Origin: Bauldia sp963759235
GTDB taxonomy: Bacteria; Pseudomonadota; Alphaproteobacteria; Rhizobiales; Kaistiaceae
Reading direction: 5' to 3'
Length of the DNA: 64,000 nt
Assembly (NCBI GenBank): GCA_963759235.1
Contig: CAVWYO010000006.1
Coordinates: forward strand, 186,001 to 250,000
Under the pieces are notes generated by a model. The model had not been told where the DNA came from and ran no database searches. It saw nothing but the letters and a program-made list of their open reading frames with translations. Below are positions 23,910 to 35,508 of the stretch, in pieces (the first letter of the stretch is position 1; every line of letters begins with the position of its first letter). The translations under genes were made by a program, and so were the position numbers.

Positions 23910-26900
23910 TCACCCGGCCGGCGTCTCTGCCGGGGCCGCGGCCGCCGCGGCGCGCCTGGCCTCCTGGGCGCGATCCGATTCCTCGTGGGTCGGTGGTTTG
24001 ATCCGGAACCAGATCACATAGAGCGACGGCAGGAAGAGGAGGGTGAGCAGCGTCGCTCCGGCGAGACCGCCGGCGATGGCATAGGCCATCGGCCCCCAGA
24101 AGACGTCGCTCATGATCGGGATCATGCCGAGGATCGCCGCCGAGGCGGTGAGCAGAATCGGCCGCAGCCGGGCCTCGGTCGCCTCGAGCACCGCCTCCCA
24201 GGTGGCGAGCCCCTGGGCGTGGTTGTATTCGATGCGGTCGACGAGGATGACGGAATTGCGCACCACCATGCCGAGAAGCGCAATGACGCCGAGCGTGGCG
24301 ATGAAGCCGAACGGCGTCCCCGTGGCAAGCAGCGTCACGACGACGCCGATGAAGCCGAGCGGCGCGACGCTGAGGACGAGGGCGAGGCGCGAGAAGCTCT
24401 GCAACTGCACCATCAGGACGATCAGGACGATCGCCAGCATGAAGGGCACCTGGGCAATGACCGAGGCGTTGCTCTGCTGGCTCTTCTCCAGTGTGCCGCC
24501 ATTCTCGATGAAGGCGCCGACCGGAAGTTTGGCGGCGAATGCGTCGATCTGCGGCGCCAGGCGCGCGAAGACGGTCGGCGCCTGCAGACCCGGAATCGGA
24601 TCGGCCTGGACGGTGACGGTCGGCTGGCGGTTGCGACGCCAGACATAGACCTCGTCGAGGCCATAGGACAGCGTGGCTACCTCGGTAATCGGGATCGATT
24701 GACCGCTCGGCAGATTGAGCTGAACGTTCCGCAAGGTTTCGAGCGACAACCGATCGGTGTCGGTCGCCCGCGCTACCACGTCGACCAGGTAGATGTAGTC
24801 GCGAATCTGGGTGACGACGGCCCCGTTGTGAATGGTGTAGAGCTGCTGGGCGATGTCCTTGGAGCTGAGTCCAACCTGGCGCGCCTTGTCCTGGTTGACC
24901 TCGAGCCGGACCGCCTTGGTCTTTTCGCTCCAGTCGGTGTTGACCGACATCGCGTAGCCGGAATTCCGCAGGATCTCGGCGACCTGGGCGCCGAGGCTGC
25001 GCGCCTCGTCGATGGTGTTGGCGGTGACCCGGTATTGGACCGGCCAGCCGACCGGCGGCCCGAGCTCGAGCCGCGAGACCCGACCGGTGAAGGTGCCCAT
25101 GTCGGCAATCGCCGCGTCGAGCTTCGCTTCGACGCGGGCGCGCGCCTCGAGGTCCGTGGTGACGACCACCATCTGGGCGGTGAAATTGTCCTCGCCCTGG
25201 ACGTCGAGCGGCAGGTAGAAGCGGATGGCGCCGCCGCCGACATAGGCCGAATAGCCGACAACGTCCTGATCGCCCTCGATCACCTTGGCCACCTTGTCGA
25301 CCTCGGTCTGGGTGGCATAGATCGAGGAATTTGCCGGCAGCAGCATGGTGACCAGCAGTTCCTTCCGGTCCGAGGCCGGGAAGAACTGGCGCTGCATGAA
25401 GTTCTGGCCGTAGAGCGCGAGCCCGAACAGCGCGACCGTCACGACGACGGTGGTGTAGCGGTGCCGCATGCACACCGTCAGCACGTGGATAAAGGCGCGC
25501 ATGAAGCGGCCGGGGCCGCTCTCCTTCTTCGCCTTGATCTTGATGGGCAGCACGGTGAAACCGATCACCGGCGCGAAGATCACGGCGACGAACCACGAAG
25601 TGACGAGCGCGATGCCGATCACCGCGAACAGCGAGAAGGTGTACTGGCCGACGCTGCTTTGAGCCATGCCGATCGGCAGGAAGCCGGCAATGGTGACCAG
25701 CGTGCCGGTCAGCATCGGGAAGGCGGTCGCCTGGTAGGCATAGGAGGCGGCCTTCGCCTTTTCGTCGCCGGCCTCGATGCGTGAAACCATTGACTCGACG
25801 GTGATCATCGCGTCGTCGACGAGGAGGCCGAGGGAAATCACCAGCGCGCCGAGCGAGATGCGCTGCAGGCTGATATCGACGGAGTAGAGGAAGAAGAACA
25901 CGATCGCCAGCACCAGCGGAATCGACAGCGCAACCACGAGCCCGGCGCGCAGGCCGAGGCTGACGAAGCTGACGAACAGAACGATGGCGATCGCCTCGAA
26001 CAAGGCGCTGGTGAAGCCGTGGATCGCCTCCTTGACGATCTCCGGCTGATCCGAGACCTGGACGAGATCGATGCCGATGGGGAACTGCTGCTGCAGCTTG
26101 GCGGCGACCGCGCTGATCTCCTTGCCGAACGTCAGATTGTTGCCGCCGGCGCGCATGGAGATGCCGATGCCGATCGCCTTTTTGCCGTCGACCTCGAACA
26201 TCTTGGTCGGCGGGTCGACCGACCCGCGCGTGATCTTGGCGAGCTGGGTCAGCTTATAGAAGTTGCCGGCGATGTAGAGATTGACGTTTTCGAGACTCTG
26301 CTTGTCGACGAAGGCGCCGGACACGTCGATCAGGATTCCTTCGTTCGGCGTGGTGATGACGCCGGCCGGAACCACGGCGTTCTGGTTGGCGAGCGACGCC
26401 ATGATCTGGTTGAGGTTGATATTCAATGCGGCGAGCTGTTCCGGCGAAAAGGTTAGATAGAACTTCTCGTCCTGGGTGCCGAATATGTCGACCTTGCCGG
26501 TGTCGGAGACCGACAGGAACGCCGCCTTGGCGGTCTCGGCAAAGTCACGCGCCTGCTGCCAGGTAAACCCGTCGAAGGTGACGCCGTAGAGGATCCCGTA
26601 GACGTCGCCATACTCGTCGTTGAAGAACGGCCCCTGAGTGCCCTGCGGCAGGTTCTGGGTGATGTCCGAGATCTTCTTGCGAACCTGGTACCAGTCGTTG
26701 GGAATTCTCGACGGCGGCGTCGAATCCCTGAGGTTGACATAGATGACCGTCTGGCCGGGCTCGGTGTAGCTCTTCAGGTAGTCGAGGTCCGGCGTCTCGT
26801 CCAGCTTCTCCGCAATGGTGTTGGTGAGCTCGTTCATGGTGTCGACGAGCGTCGCGCCCGGCCAGCCGGCGGAAACCACCATTGTGTTGACCGCGAAGGC

Positions 26901-27023
26901 AGGATCCTCCTCGCGCCCGAGATTGGCGTAGGCATAAATGCCGACCAACGCGGCGAGGATCATGAAGAAGAGGATGAGCGGCCGGTGGGCGATGGCCCAG
27001 GCCGAAAGGTTATGCGCCCTCAT
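23910..27023 (-). CDS. RND family efflux transporter permease
   Basis: This 1037 aa inner-membrane protein is a proton-driven RND pump of the AcrB/MexF-like superfamily. It has the first helix near residues 12-30, a large periplasmic loop (YAYANLGREEDPAFAV onward), a cluster of helices around LGLLVDDAMITVESMVSRIE, a second periplasmic loop and a second helix cluster with GVIALLGMVVRNSVILVDRIE. The sequence in helix 4 retains the acidic VDDA proton-relay motif. Its start overlaps the adaptor gene by 14 bases. No outer-membrane channel gene is adjacent, so a TolC-like partner must be elsewhere. Confidence 0.93.
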   Translation of the reverse strand: MRAHNLSAWAIAHRPLILFFMILAALVGIYAYANLGREEDPAFAVNTMVVSAGWPGATLVDTMNELTNTIAEKLDETPDLDYLKSYTEPGQTVIYVNLRDSTPPSRIPNDWYQVRKKISDITQNLPQGTQGPFFNDEYGDVYGILYGVTFDGFTWQQARDFAETAKAAFLSVSDTGKVDIFGTQDEKFYLTFSPEQLAALNINLNQIMASLANQNAVVPAGVITTPNEGILIDVSGAFVDKQSLENVNLYIAGNFYKLTQLAKITRGSVDPPTKMFEVDGKKAIGIGISMRAGGNNLTFGKEISAVAAKLQQQFPIGIDLVQVSDQPEIVKEAIHGFTSALFEAIAIVLFVSFVSLGLRAGLVVALSIPLVLAIVFFFLYSVDISLQRISLGALVISLGLLVDDAMITVESMVSRIEAGDEKAKAASYAYQATAFPMLTGTLVTIAGFLPIGMAQSSVGQYTFSLFAVIGIALVTSWFVAVIFAPVIGFTVLPIKIKAKKESGPGRFMRAFIHVLTVCMRHRYTTVVVTVALFGLALYGQNFMQRQFFPASDRKELLVTMLLPANSSIYATQTEVDKVAKVIEGDQDVVGYSAYVGGGAIRFYLPLDVQGEDNFTAQMVVVTTDLEARARVEAKLDAAIADMGTFTGRVSRLELGPPVGWPVQYRVTANTIDEARSLGAQVAEILRNSGYAMSVNTDWSEKTKAVRLEVNQDKARQVGLSSKDIAQQLYTIHNGAVVTQIRDYIYLVDVVARATDTDRLSLETLRNVQLNLPSGQSIPITEVATLSYGLDEVYVWRRNRQPTVTVQADPIPGLQAPTVFARLAPQIDAFAAKLPVGAFIENGGTLEKSQQSNASVIAQVPFMLAIVLIVLMVQLQSFSRLALVLSVAPLGFIGVVVTLLATGTPFGFIATLGVIALLGMVVRNSVILVDRIEYNHAQGLATWEAVLEATEARLRPILLTASAAILGMIPIMSDVFWGPMAYAIAGGLAGATLLTLLFLPSLYVIWFRIKPPTHEESDRAQEARRAAAAAAPAETPAG

Positions 27024-28107
27024 TGGGCGTGACCTTCTCGGGCTTGACGATCTGTCCCTCGGCCAGCGAATTGACCCCGGCGATGACGACCAGGTCGCCC
27101 TTCTTCAGCCCGTCCGAAATCAGCACCGCGTCGGTGTCGTAGCGGACCACGGTCACCGTCGTCAGCTTGACGGCGCCGGTGTCCGGCGCAACGACCCAGA
27201 CCGCCGGCTTGTCGCCGGTCTGCACCAGCGCCGTCGGCGGCACGCTGAATACGTCCGATCCGGTCGATTCGGCCCGGCCACGCACCAGGGATCCGATGCG
27301 GATCTCGGGAGGCGGGTCGGTTAGTCCGACCTTCACCGTGTAGGTGCCGGTGGTCGGGTCGGCGTTCGGCGAAATCTGGCGGACCGCGCCCTCGACCTTC
27401 TTGGTCGGGTCCGACTGCAGCCAGACGGTGACCGGAATGCCGACCTTGGCCAGATTGGCGATGCGCTGCGAGACGGAAAACACTGCGTCGAGGGCGTTGA
27501 TATCGGCGATTTCGACGATCATCTGCCCGGCCTGGACGACCTGGCCGGGATCGGCGCCGGTCTTGGTGACGACGCCGTCGACCGGCGAGCTCAGGTCGGC
27601 GTATTTCAGCTGATCCTGGGCGAGACGCAGGTTGGCCTCGGCGGCGGCGAGATCGGCCTGGGCGCTCTGCAGGGCCTTGAGCGCTTGGTTGTAGTCGGCC
27701 TGGGTGGTGAAGCCCTGCTTGAGGAGTTGGCGCTTGGCCGCCTCCTCCGGCGCCGCTTGGTCGACCGCTGCCTGCGCCGCGGTGACCTGTGCCTGGGCCG
27801 CCTGCACCTGGTTCTTCAGGTCGGTAGGGTCGATTGCGGCGATCTTGTCGCCGGTCTTGACAGTCGAACCGACGTCCACGTCGCGGGTCTGGAGCCGCCC
27901 GGTGACCAGGAAGCCGACGCTGGTGGTGGTGCGGGCCGCGACCGTGCCGCTTCCCTCGGCGGCGAGCAGCAACGGCTCCGGCGCGGCCTCGATCACCCGC
28001 GCGGTGCGCGGCGGCGCCGGCTGGCTCTTTTCTTCCCCGCAAGCCGCCAGCGCAACGCACAGCGTCAGCGCGATCAGCGGCGTAACCGGCCCGGAATAGA
28101 ACGACAC
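27010..28107 (-). CDS. RND efflux periplasmic adaptor (membrane fusion) lipoprotein
   Basis: The 365 aa adaptor joins the RND pump to an outer-membrane channel. A lipobox LAAC puts the lipidated Cys at residue 23. The biotinyl-lipoyl halves are visible as TTTSVGFLVTGRLQTRDVDV and LSSPVDGVVTKTGADPGQVV, separated by an Ala/Gln-rich coiled-coil hairpin (about residues 100-165), followed by beta-barrel and membrane-proximal domains. It precedes and overlaps the pump gene, so the two are co-translated. No regulator gene is adjacent, and the substrates are unknown. Confidence 0.92.
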   Translation of the reverse strand: MSFYSGPVTPLIALTLCVALAACGEEKSQPAPPRTARVIEAAPEPLLLAAEGSGTVAARTTTSVGFLVTGRLQTRDVDVGSTVKTGDKIAAIDPTDLKNQVQAAQAQVTAAQAAVDQAAPEEAAKRQLLKQGFTTQADYNQALKALQSAQADLAAAEANLRLAQDQLKYADLSSPVDGVVTKTGADPGQVVQAGQMIVEIADINALDAVFSVSQRIANLAKVGIPVTVWLQSDPTKKVEGAVRQISPNADPTTGTYTVKVGLTDPPPEIRIGSLVRGRAESTGSDVFSVPPTALVQTGDKPAVWVVAPDTGAVKLTTVTVVRYDTDAVLISDGLKKGDLVVIAGVNSLAEGQIVKPEKVTPNEGA

Positions 28108-28256
28108 TGTGCGGCCTCCCCGCGAAAGACATCGTGTCCGGCAGGCCGAAGACCATACCGGCGAAGCACACAGCGTAACCCGAGCGCGATCATTTCGCCA
28201 CCTCTTGAGGCGGTGACAGCCTAGTCATTTCCCGATCGGCCGGCCATATTGAAGCC

Positions 28257-31370
<3,114 letters not shown>

Positions 31371-31392
31371 GGGGCCCAGTCTCGCGCTCCTC

Positions 31393-31498
31393 CGTCATTC
31401 CGGCGAACGCCGGAATCCATCGATTACGCGACCAGGGGCAGAAGGTCTGAACAAGAGGCTCAGCCCGCTATGGACCCCGGCTCTCGCCGGGGTGACGG
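31393..31498. repeat. Palindromic repeat A, intergenic copy 2
   Basis: This 106 bp copy starts CGTCATTCCGGC-GAAC-GCCGGAA plus TCCATCGAT and ends ATGGACCCCGGCT, CTC, then GCCGGGGTGACGG. The first 32 bases differ from the polA copy at only two tetraloop positions. It lies 22 bp after the polA stop codon and could also act as a transcription stop or mRNA-stabilising hairpin. Confidence 0.88.
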
Positions 31499-31573
31499 GG
31501 AGGGGGGTTGGCCAGTTCGAGGCAAAGCCCACCATCATCGCCCGCCCCGCGCGACGGGGCGGCCGGAACGCTT

Positions 31574-31594
31574 CCTCTCCCGGAGGGGGAGAGG
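31574..31594. repeat. CTCTCCC hairpin, copy 1
   Basis: CCTCTCCC (31574-31581) and GGGAGAGG (31587-31594) form an 8 bp perfect stem with a 5-base loop. Three more hairpins with the same arms occur within the next 520 bp. Confidence 0.75.
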
Positions 31595-31645
31595 CCTGCC
31601 CCCGACCCCGATCTGACCCCGATCGGGGGATACGAAGCCTTGCCG

Positions 31646-31676
31646 GCGATCCTCTCCCTGAGAGGGAGAGGATCGC
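31646..31676. repeat. CTCTCCC hairpin, copy 2 (extended palindrome)
   Basis: The arms GCGATCCTCTCCCT and AGGGAGAGGATCGC are perfectly complementary over 14 bp with a GAG loop, the longest of the four copies. Such hairpins often sit at gene ends in alphaproteobacteria. Confidence 0.8.
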
Positions 31677-31696
31677 CTTCCGCCGCCCCTCCTCGC

Positions 31697-31786
31697 CGTC
31701 ATGGCCGGGCTTGTCCCGGCCATCCACGTCTTGTTGTTTCCACGCAGGTGTTCGCGTGGATACGCGGGACAAGCTCGGGCATGACG
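31697..31786. repeat. Long CGTCATG palindrome with 22 bp arms
   Basis: CGTCATGGCCGGGCTTGTCC (from 31697) is matched on the opposite strand by the end of the element (31765-31786, CGGGACAAGCTCGGGCATGA followed by CG). 20 of 22 arm positions pair. The 46 bp centre contains ATCCACG and CGTGGAT as an inner stem. This is another repeat family common in Hyphomicrobiales intergenic DNA. Confidence 0.8.
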
Positions 31787-31870
31787 GTGGTGGATTGGCT
31801 CCGCCGGCCAAAGATCGACCATCATCGTCTGACCTTCCCGCTGGCCCACAAAAGGCACCGCAAGCGCCCG

Positions 31871-31891
31871 CCTCTCCCGGAGGGGGAGAGG
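31871..31891. repeat. CTCTCCC hairpin, copy 3
   Basis: CCTCTCCC and GGGAGAGG arms with the same 5-base GGAGG loop as copy 1. It is followed by ATACGCAGCCTTGCCGGCGA, close to the sequence that precedes copy 2, so the repeat unit is longer than the hairpin. Confidence 0.75.
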
Positions 31892-32084
31892 ATACGCAGC
31901 CTTGCCGGCGACAAGAGGCGCGGAGCGCAGCGACCGGGAATAGTTCAAAGCCGGCTTAGGCGGAGTTGGTGAGGGGGTGCGGGAGGGAGCAGAACAATGC
32001 GCCGAGGGAGCCGCCTCTACTTGAAACGGTCTAGCCCCTCACCAAGCTCGACTACGCTTCGCTGCCGCGAAGCCAGTCTCGCTA

Positions 32085-32107
32085 TCCTCTCCCCCTCCGG
32101 GAGAGGA
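32085..32107. repeat. CTCTCCC hairpin, copy 4 (inverted orientation)
   Basis: TCCTCTCCC and GGGAGAGGA arms flank a short centre. The loop reads CCTCC, the reverse complement of the loop in copies 1 and 3, so this copy is inverted relative to them. Confidence 0.7.
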
Positions 32108-32425
32108 GGCGCCCTTTCGGCAGACGGCGCGTTGGCAAAACGCAAAACCGACTATCGTGGCCTCGCCCGCCCGACCGGGCATAAGAAAAAAAGTAATCCC
32201 CGTCTTCCGAACCGCCCTCATAATGCTCGCCATCCTCGCTCGACTGAGGGGCGTCTACCGGTGACGGCCAGAAGGCGGAGCGGGGAGCGGCGCCTGCGGC
32301 GAGTCCCGCAATCCCGAGGGGCGAAGGCGAAAGCCCGAGCCTCGACGGAAAAGGGACACCGGCGAGGGAGCGATCCCGAGCCGGAGAGGACGACGGTCCG
32401 AACGCCCCGGGAGGCCTCCGCGAAG

Positions 32426-32790
32426 CTCGCCCGCCGGCATTACGACCGGCTGTCACAAGGCTGACCGTAAGCCGGGCGGGTCAGTCCTGAGGAGGCAGGC
32501 GCAAGCCTGCCCTCGAAGGATGGTCAGGGGCGGCCGGCCCACAAGGCGGTCGTCCCGCTCCCCGGTGGAGCGCGGGTGTCGGAGGCCCAAAATCGCCGCG
32601 GCGGGCGCCGGACGAGCGCCCCTTTGCCCCCGGCTTCGGCCGGAGGCGTGCAGGCGTTCATCGGCGCCCGCCACCCCTCGGCTTGCCCGAGGGAAAGGAC
32701 CGAGGGAGGCGACAGGAATGCCCATGGCCCGGCTCGGCGCGACCCGAGGGCGGCAACGGTGGAGCTTGCCCGGTTGAGCATAAGCATGAC
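32426..32790 (+). ncRNA. Candidate stand-alone HEARO/omega-type structured RNA
   Basis: Checked base by base, the segment can form: CTCGCCC 32426-32432 with GGGCGGG 32474-32480; GCCGG 32433-32437 with CCGGC 32446-32450; CCTGA 32486-32490 with TCAGG 32524-32528, enclosing GCAGGC-GCAA-GCCTGC (32495-32510); an 8 bp stem at 32554-32575; GGCGGGCGCC 32600-32609 with GGCGCCCGCC 32663-32672, enclosing a 7 bp stem (32614-32620/32653-32659) and a UUCG-capped CCGGC stem (32630-32643); and CCCTCGG 32675-32681 with CCGAGGG 32687-32693. The order GGCTGTCAC, CGTAAGCC, GGCGGG, CCTGAGGAGGC, TCAGGGGCGGCC, GGTC and the 3' GAGCATAAGCATGACT resembles, from memory, HEARO RNAs, the omega RNAs of IscB nucleases. No iscB gene follows. 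The ends are approximate and the guide would lie just upstream of 32426. Confidence 0.6.
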
Positions 32791-32860
32791 TACCCCACTC
32801 CCGGCTTCAGAGAGCGATCTGCGGTGGAGACAGCCTATGACCCTTGCCCCGTTTCGGGCT

Positions 32861-34207
32861 ATGACAGAGCGGGCCGGCCGCCGGCGAAAACGCGCAAAAG
32901 ATGGAGTTGAGGCCCTGCGCCCGAAACTGCTCCCCACTCTCCTGGCCCTGGCGTTTCTCGCGCCACCCGCCCACGCCGGCACGCCGTCGCCGACTTGGCC
33001 GCTTCTGTGGCCGGAGACGGCATCGACGTCGTCGACGCTCCACCCCGACCGCCAGATCGAACTGACCGCCCGCGAGATCGGGCAGATGATCCTCATCGGC
33101 TTTCCCGGGCAGGAGCCGGGCGAGGCATGGCCCGCTCGTGCCGCGGCGATGATCGCCGACGGACGGGTCGGCGGCGTCATCCTGTTCGGCCACAACGTCC
33201 GCAATCCGGACCAGGTGAGACGCCTGACCGCCGGCCTGCTCGCCGCCGGCGGGCGGCTGCCGCCCTTCATCGCCATCGACCAGGAGGGCGGCCGCATCCA
33301 GCGGCTAAGCCGCCGCCAGGGCTTCCAGGGCCTGCCGTCGGCGCGGTTCGTGGCGACGCAGAGCCTTTGCGAGGCCGGTGCCGATTATCGGACGACGGCG
33401 GCCGAACTCGCCTCGCTTCACATCAACGTCAATCTCGGCCCGGTGGTCGACCTCGACATCAACCCGCGGAGCCCGGCGATCGGCCTTCTGGCGCGAAGCT
33501 ATGGAGCCGATCCCGCAACCGTCATCGCCTACGCCGAGCAGTTCATCGACGCCCATGACGCTGCCGGCGTGCTGACCGTCGCCAAGCATTTCCCCGGCCA
33601 CGGCTCGGCGGTGCTCGATCCCCACAAGCGGGTGGTCGATATCTCTCACACCTGGCAGCCGGCCGAATTGCAGCCTTTCCGCTTCCTGGCGCGGCAGGGC
33701 AGCATTGCCATGATCATGGTCGGCCACCTGATTCATCCGCGTTTTTCCGATGGCGACCGGCCGGCGAGCCTGTCGCGCCGCGCCATGACCGACGAACTGC
33801 GCGATCGGCTCGGCTTCGGTGGGCTGATCGTCACCGACGACCTCGGCATGGATGCGATCAGCGACCGCTACAGCGCCGAGGACGCGGCCGTCATGGCGGT
33901 GGCGGCCGGCGCCGACATCCTGGTCTTTGCCAACCAGCCTTCGGCCGATACCTCGCTGGTCGACCGCATCGTCGCCGCGGTCGGCGGCGCCGTGGCGTCC
34001 GGCCGGGTGCCGATGGCGGCGATCGACCGGTCCTATGCGCGGGTTCTAGCCGCAAAGCAGCGACTCGCCGAGCGCGCCGCGGCACCCGTCCTGCCCTTTA
34101 CCGATGCCGCCGCGCCGGGGGCCGATCCGCAAGCCTCACCGGCCGCGTTCAAGCGCGAGGGCGCCGTCACCGTTGCCGAGGCGTGCAAGACCGGTCCACA
34201 GGATTGA
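32861..34207 (+). CDS. Exported GH3 beta-N-acetylhexosaminidase-like protein
   Basis: The chosen ATG at 32861 gives 448 aa with a basic n-region and a hydrophobic segment ending AFLAPPAHA, so a signal peptide or anchor is likely. An in-frame ATG at 32837 is also possible. The glycoside hydrolase family 3 barrel is clear: FIAIDQEGGRIQRL, VAKHFPGHGSA (the catalytic His loop of NagZ-type enzymes) and the nucleophile Asp in LIVTDDLGMDAI. NagZ removes GlcNAc from muropeptides and is normally cytosolic, so an exported form would act on periplasmic glycans. The upstream neighbour is the structured RNA, and 72 bases downstream begins another exported protein gene. Confidence 0.88.
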   Translation: MTERAGRRRKRAKDGVEALRPKLLPTLLALAFLAPPAHAGTPSPTWPLLWPETASTSSTLHPDRQIELTAREIGQMILIGFPGQEPGEAWPARAAAMIADGRVGGVILFGHNVRNPDQVRRLTAGLLAAGGRLPPFIAIDQEGGRIQRLSRRQGFQGLPSARFVATQSLCEAGADYRTTAAELASLHINVNLGPVVDLDINPRSPAIGLLARSYGADPATVIAYAEQFIDAHDAAGVLTVAKHFPGHGSAVLDPHKRVVDISHTWQPAELQPFRFLARQGSIAMIMVGHLIHPRFSDGDRPASLSRRAMTDELRDRLGFGGLIVTDDLGMDAISDRYSAEDAAVMAVAAGADILVFANQPSADTSLVDRIVAAVGGAVASGRVPMAAIDRSYARVLAAKQRLAERAAAPVLPFTDAAAPGADPQASPAAFKREGAVTVAEACKTGPQD

Positions 34208-34279
34208 GCGGCCGGTCGTAATATTTGTGTCAACAGGGGCGGCGCAATCTGGCACATTAACCAAAACGGGAGGGTGGTC

Positions 34280-35155
34280 ATGTCGAAGGCAATCGCATCG
34301 CTGATCGCGGTCGTTCTGGTGTCGGCAACCGTCGCGGTCTCCTCGGCAAGCGCCGACGACAAGGACATCGGCATCATCCGGGAGCAGGCTGGCAACCTGC
34401 CCAATGACGAGGCGCTGAAGCTGCTCGGCGAGACGCTGGGCAAGAGCATCGAGGCGACCCAGGCCGATCCGAGCATCCCCGATATCCTCAACGCGCTGCA
34501 GGCCAACATTGCGGCGACCAAGCGGATCCGCGGCCTCGTCGACGGTGCCGATCCCGTCACCGAGGAGAAGATCGCCGAGGTCGCCACGGAAATCTCGAAG
34601 ATCGCCAAATCCTTCGACGCCATCGCCAGTCTGGCGCCGCAGGTCTTCGAGCGGCGTTACAAGGAACTGTCGGATATCGACGCGATCGGGCAGGAGGTCG
34701 GCTTCCGCATCGCCGACGCCCATTCGAGGCTCGCCACGCTGAAGCAGAACAACGACGAGATCGACGGCTATCTCAAGTCGGAGACGTTGTCCCGGGCCGA
34801 GATCGAGAAGCTGCGGCTGACCCGGCAGGCGAACGACGCCGAGACCCACAGCCTGGAAGCGGCCGTCGCCGCCTGGAACTATTTCGCCGAGCGGCACGCC
34901 GACGTGATGAAACGGCTCGGCGACCAGTCCGAGGATCTCGACGTCTTCTTCCATGCGCTCAAGGAAAATGCCCGCGTCTATGACGCGGCGGCGCAGACCC
35001 TCAACATGGCCAGTTCGCTGAAGACGGCGCTCAGCGATCTCGGCAGCATCGAAAATCTCAACACCCTCCGCTCGGAGATGGTGCGCTCGTGGAGCGACCT
35101 GATGAAGATCGTCGACGAGGTCAATAACGGGCTGCGCCTCCAGCCGGGGATGTAG
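34280..35155 (+). CDS. Exported coiled-coil protein of unknown function
   Basis: The ATG at 34280 lies behind GGGAGGG and gives 291 aa. The first 27 residues form a signal peptide ending SSASA. The rest is almost wholly alpha-helical and charged, with repeated heptad-like patterns (for example around residues 55-120 and 150-215), so a long coiled coil is expected. No family is recognised. It is followed after four bases by a small anchored protein gene, and the two probably form a periplasmic pair. Confidence 0.8.
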   Translation: MSKAIASLIAVVLVSATVAVSSASADDKDIGIIREQAGNLPNDEALKLLGETLGKSIEATQADPSIPDILNALQANIAATKRIRGLVDGADPVTEEKIAEVATEISKIAKSFDAIASLAPQVFERRYKELSDIDAIGQEVGFRIADAHSRLATLKQNNDEIDGYLKSETLSRAEIEKLRLTRQANDAETHSLEAAVAAWNYFAERHADVMKRLGDQSEDLDVFFHALKENARVYDAAAQTLNMASSLKTALSDLGSIENLNTLRSEMVRSWSDLMKIVDEVNNGLRLQPGM

Positions 35156-35159
35156 GGCG

Positions 35160-35447
35160 ATGCGCCGCGCCATCGTCGTCGCCATCCTCGCCGTCGGCAT
35201 CATCGGCGTGTGGTGGCTCGCCGAGGACGGCGGGCTGCAGAACCGGCTGGGCGAACTCGGCGACGAGGTGGTGGCGAAGGCGCGCGGCACGCCGCCACCG
35301 AGCTGGGGCGACGTGGCCGACCGGGTCGGCGAATTCGCCACCGAGGAACATGGTCTGAAGCAGATCGTCGGCGAACTCGGCACCGGCACCGAGCCGAGCC
35401 CCGACAGTCCGGCGGCCGGCCCGCCGAAGCCGGCTCCGGCGGAGTAA
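35160..35447 (+). CDS. Small membrane-anchored protein
   Basis: This 95 aa protein has one N-terminal hydrophobic helix (MRRAIVVAILAVGIIGVWWL), then a short charged helical stretch and a Pro/Ala-rich tail. It starts four bases after the stop of the coiled-coil protein gene, which argues that it is real and co-translated. Function is unknown; it could tether its neighbour to the membrane. Confidence 0.7.
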   Translation: MRRAIVVAILAVGIIGVWWLAEDGGLQNRLGELGDEVVAKARGTPPPSWGDVADRVGEFATEEHGLKQIVGELGTGTEPSPDSPAAGPPKPAPAE

Positions 35448-35508
35448 GCTTGGCGGCGGGTCGGCGTTCCGGTGTCTTTGGCCGGCGACGGCCGCCTGAC
35501 GATCGTCC

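Larger units (their letters stand above)
31371..32860. other. Gene-free 1.5 kb repeat and structured-RNA region
   Basis: No protein gene is supported between polA and the GH3 gene. From left to right the region holds repeat A copy 2, a series of CTCTCCC-type hairpins, a long CGTCATG palindrome, about 300 bp without clear features (32108-32425), and a strongly structured RNA candidate (32426-32790). Long open frames here show no recognisable domain and arise from the high GC content. Confidence 0.75.

Noticed and set aside
23847..25784. 645 aa plus-strand frame opposite the RND pump gene
   Set aside because: It is a shadow of the RND gene; composition and lack of motifs argue against a real protein.
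31492..31972. Frames of about 150 aa across the repeat cluster
   Set aside because: They are read from palindromic repeats, overlap each other on both strands and have no start signals or domains.
32485..32523. Simple REP-type palindrome as explanation of the GCAA hairpin
   Set aside because: The TCCTGAGG...CTCGAAGGATGG part does resemble a common intergenic palindrome, but the surrounding helices over more than 300 bases are not explained by it; it is kept as a caution for the RNA call.
32426..32790. RNase P RNA, tmRNA or group II intron as identity of the structured RNA
   Set aside because: The conserved core sequences of RNase P RNA, the tRNA-like ends and tag reading frame of tmRNA, and an intron domain V with a reverse transcriptase gene are all absent.
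32576..32836. Upstream extension of the GH3 protein
   Set aside because: The extension reads through the structured RNA region, and the signal-peptide-like start lies at 32861 (or 32837).
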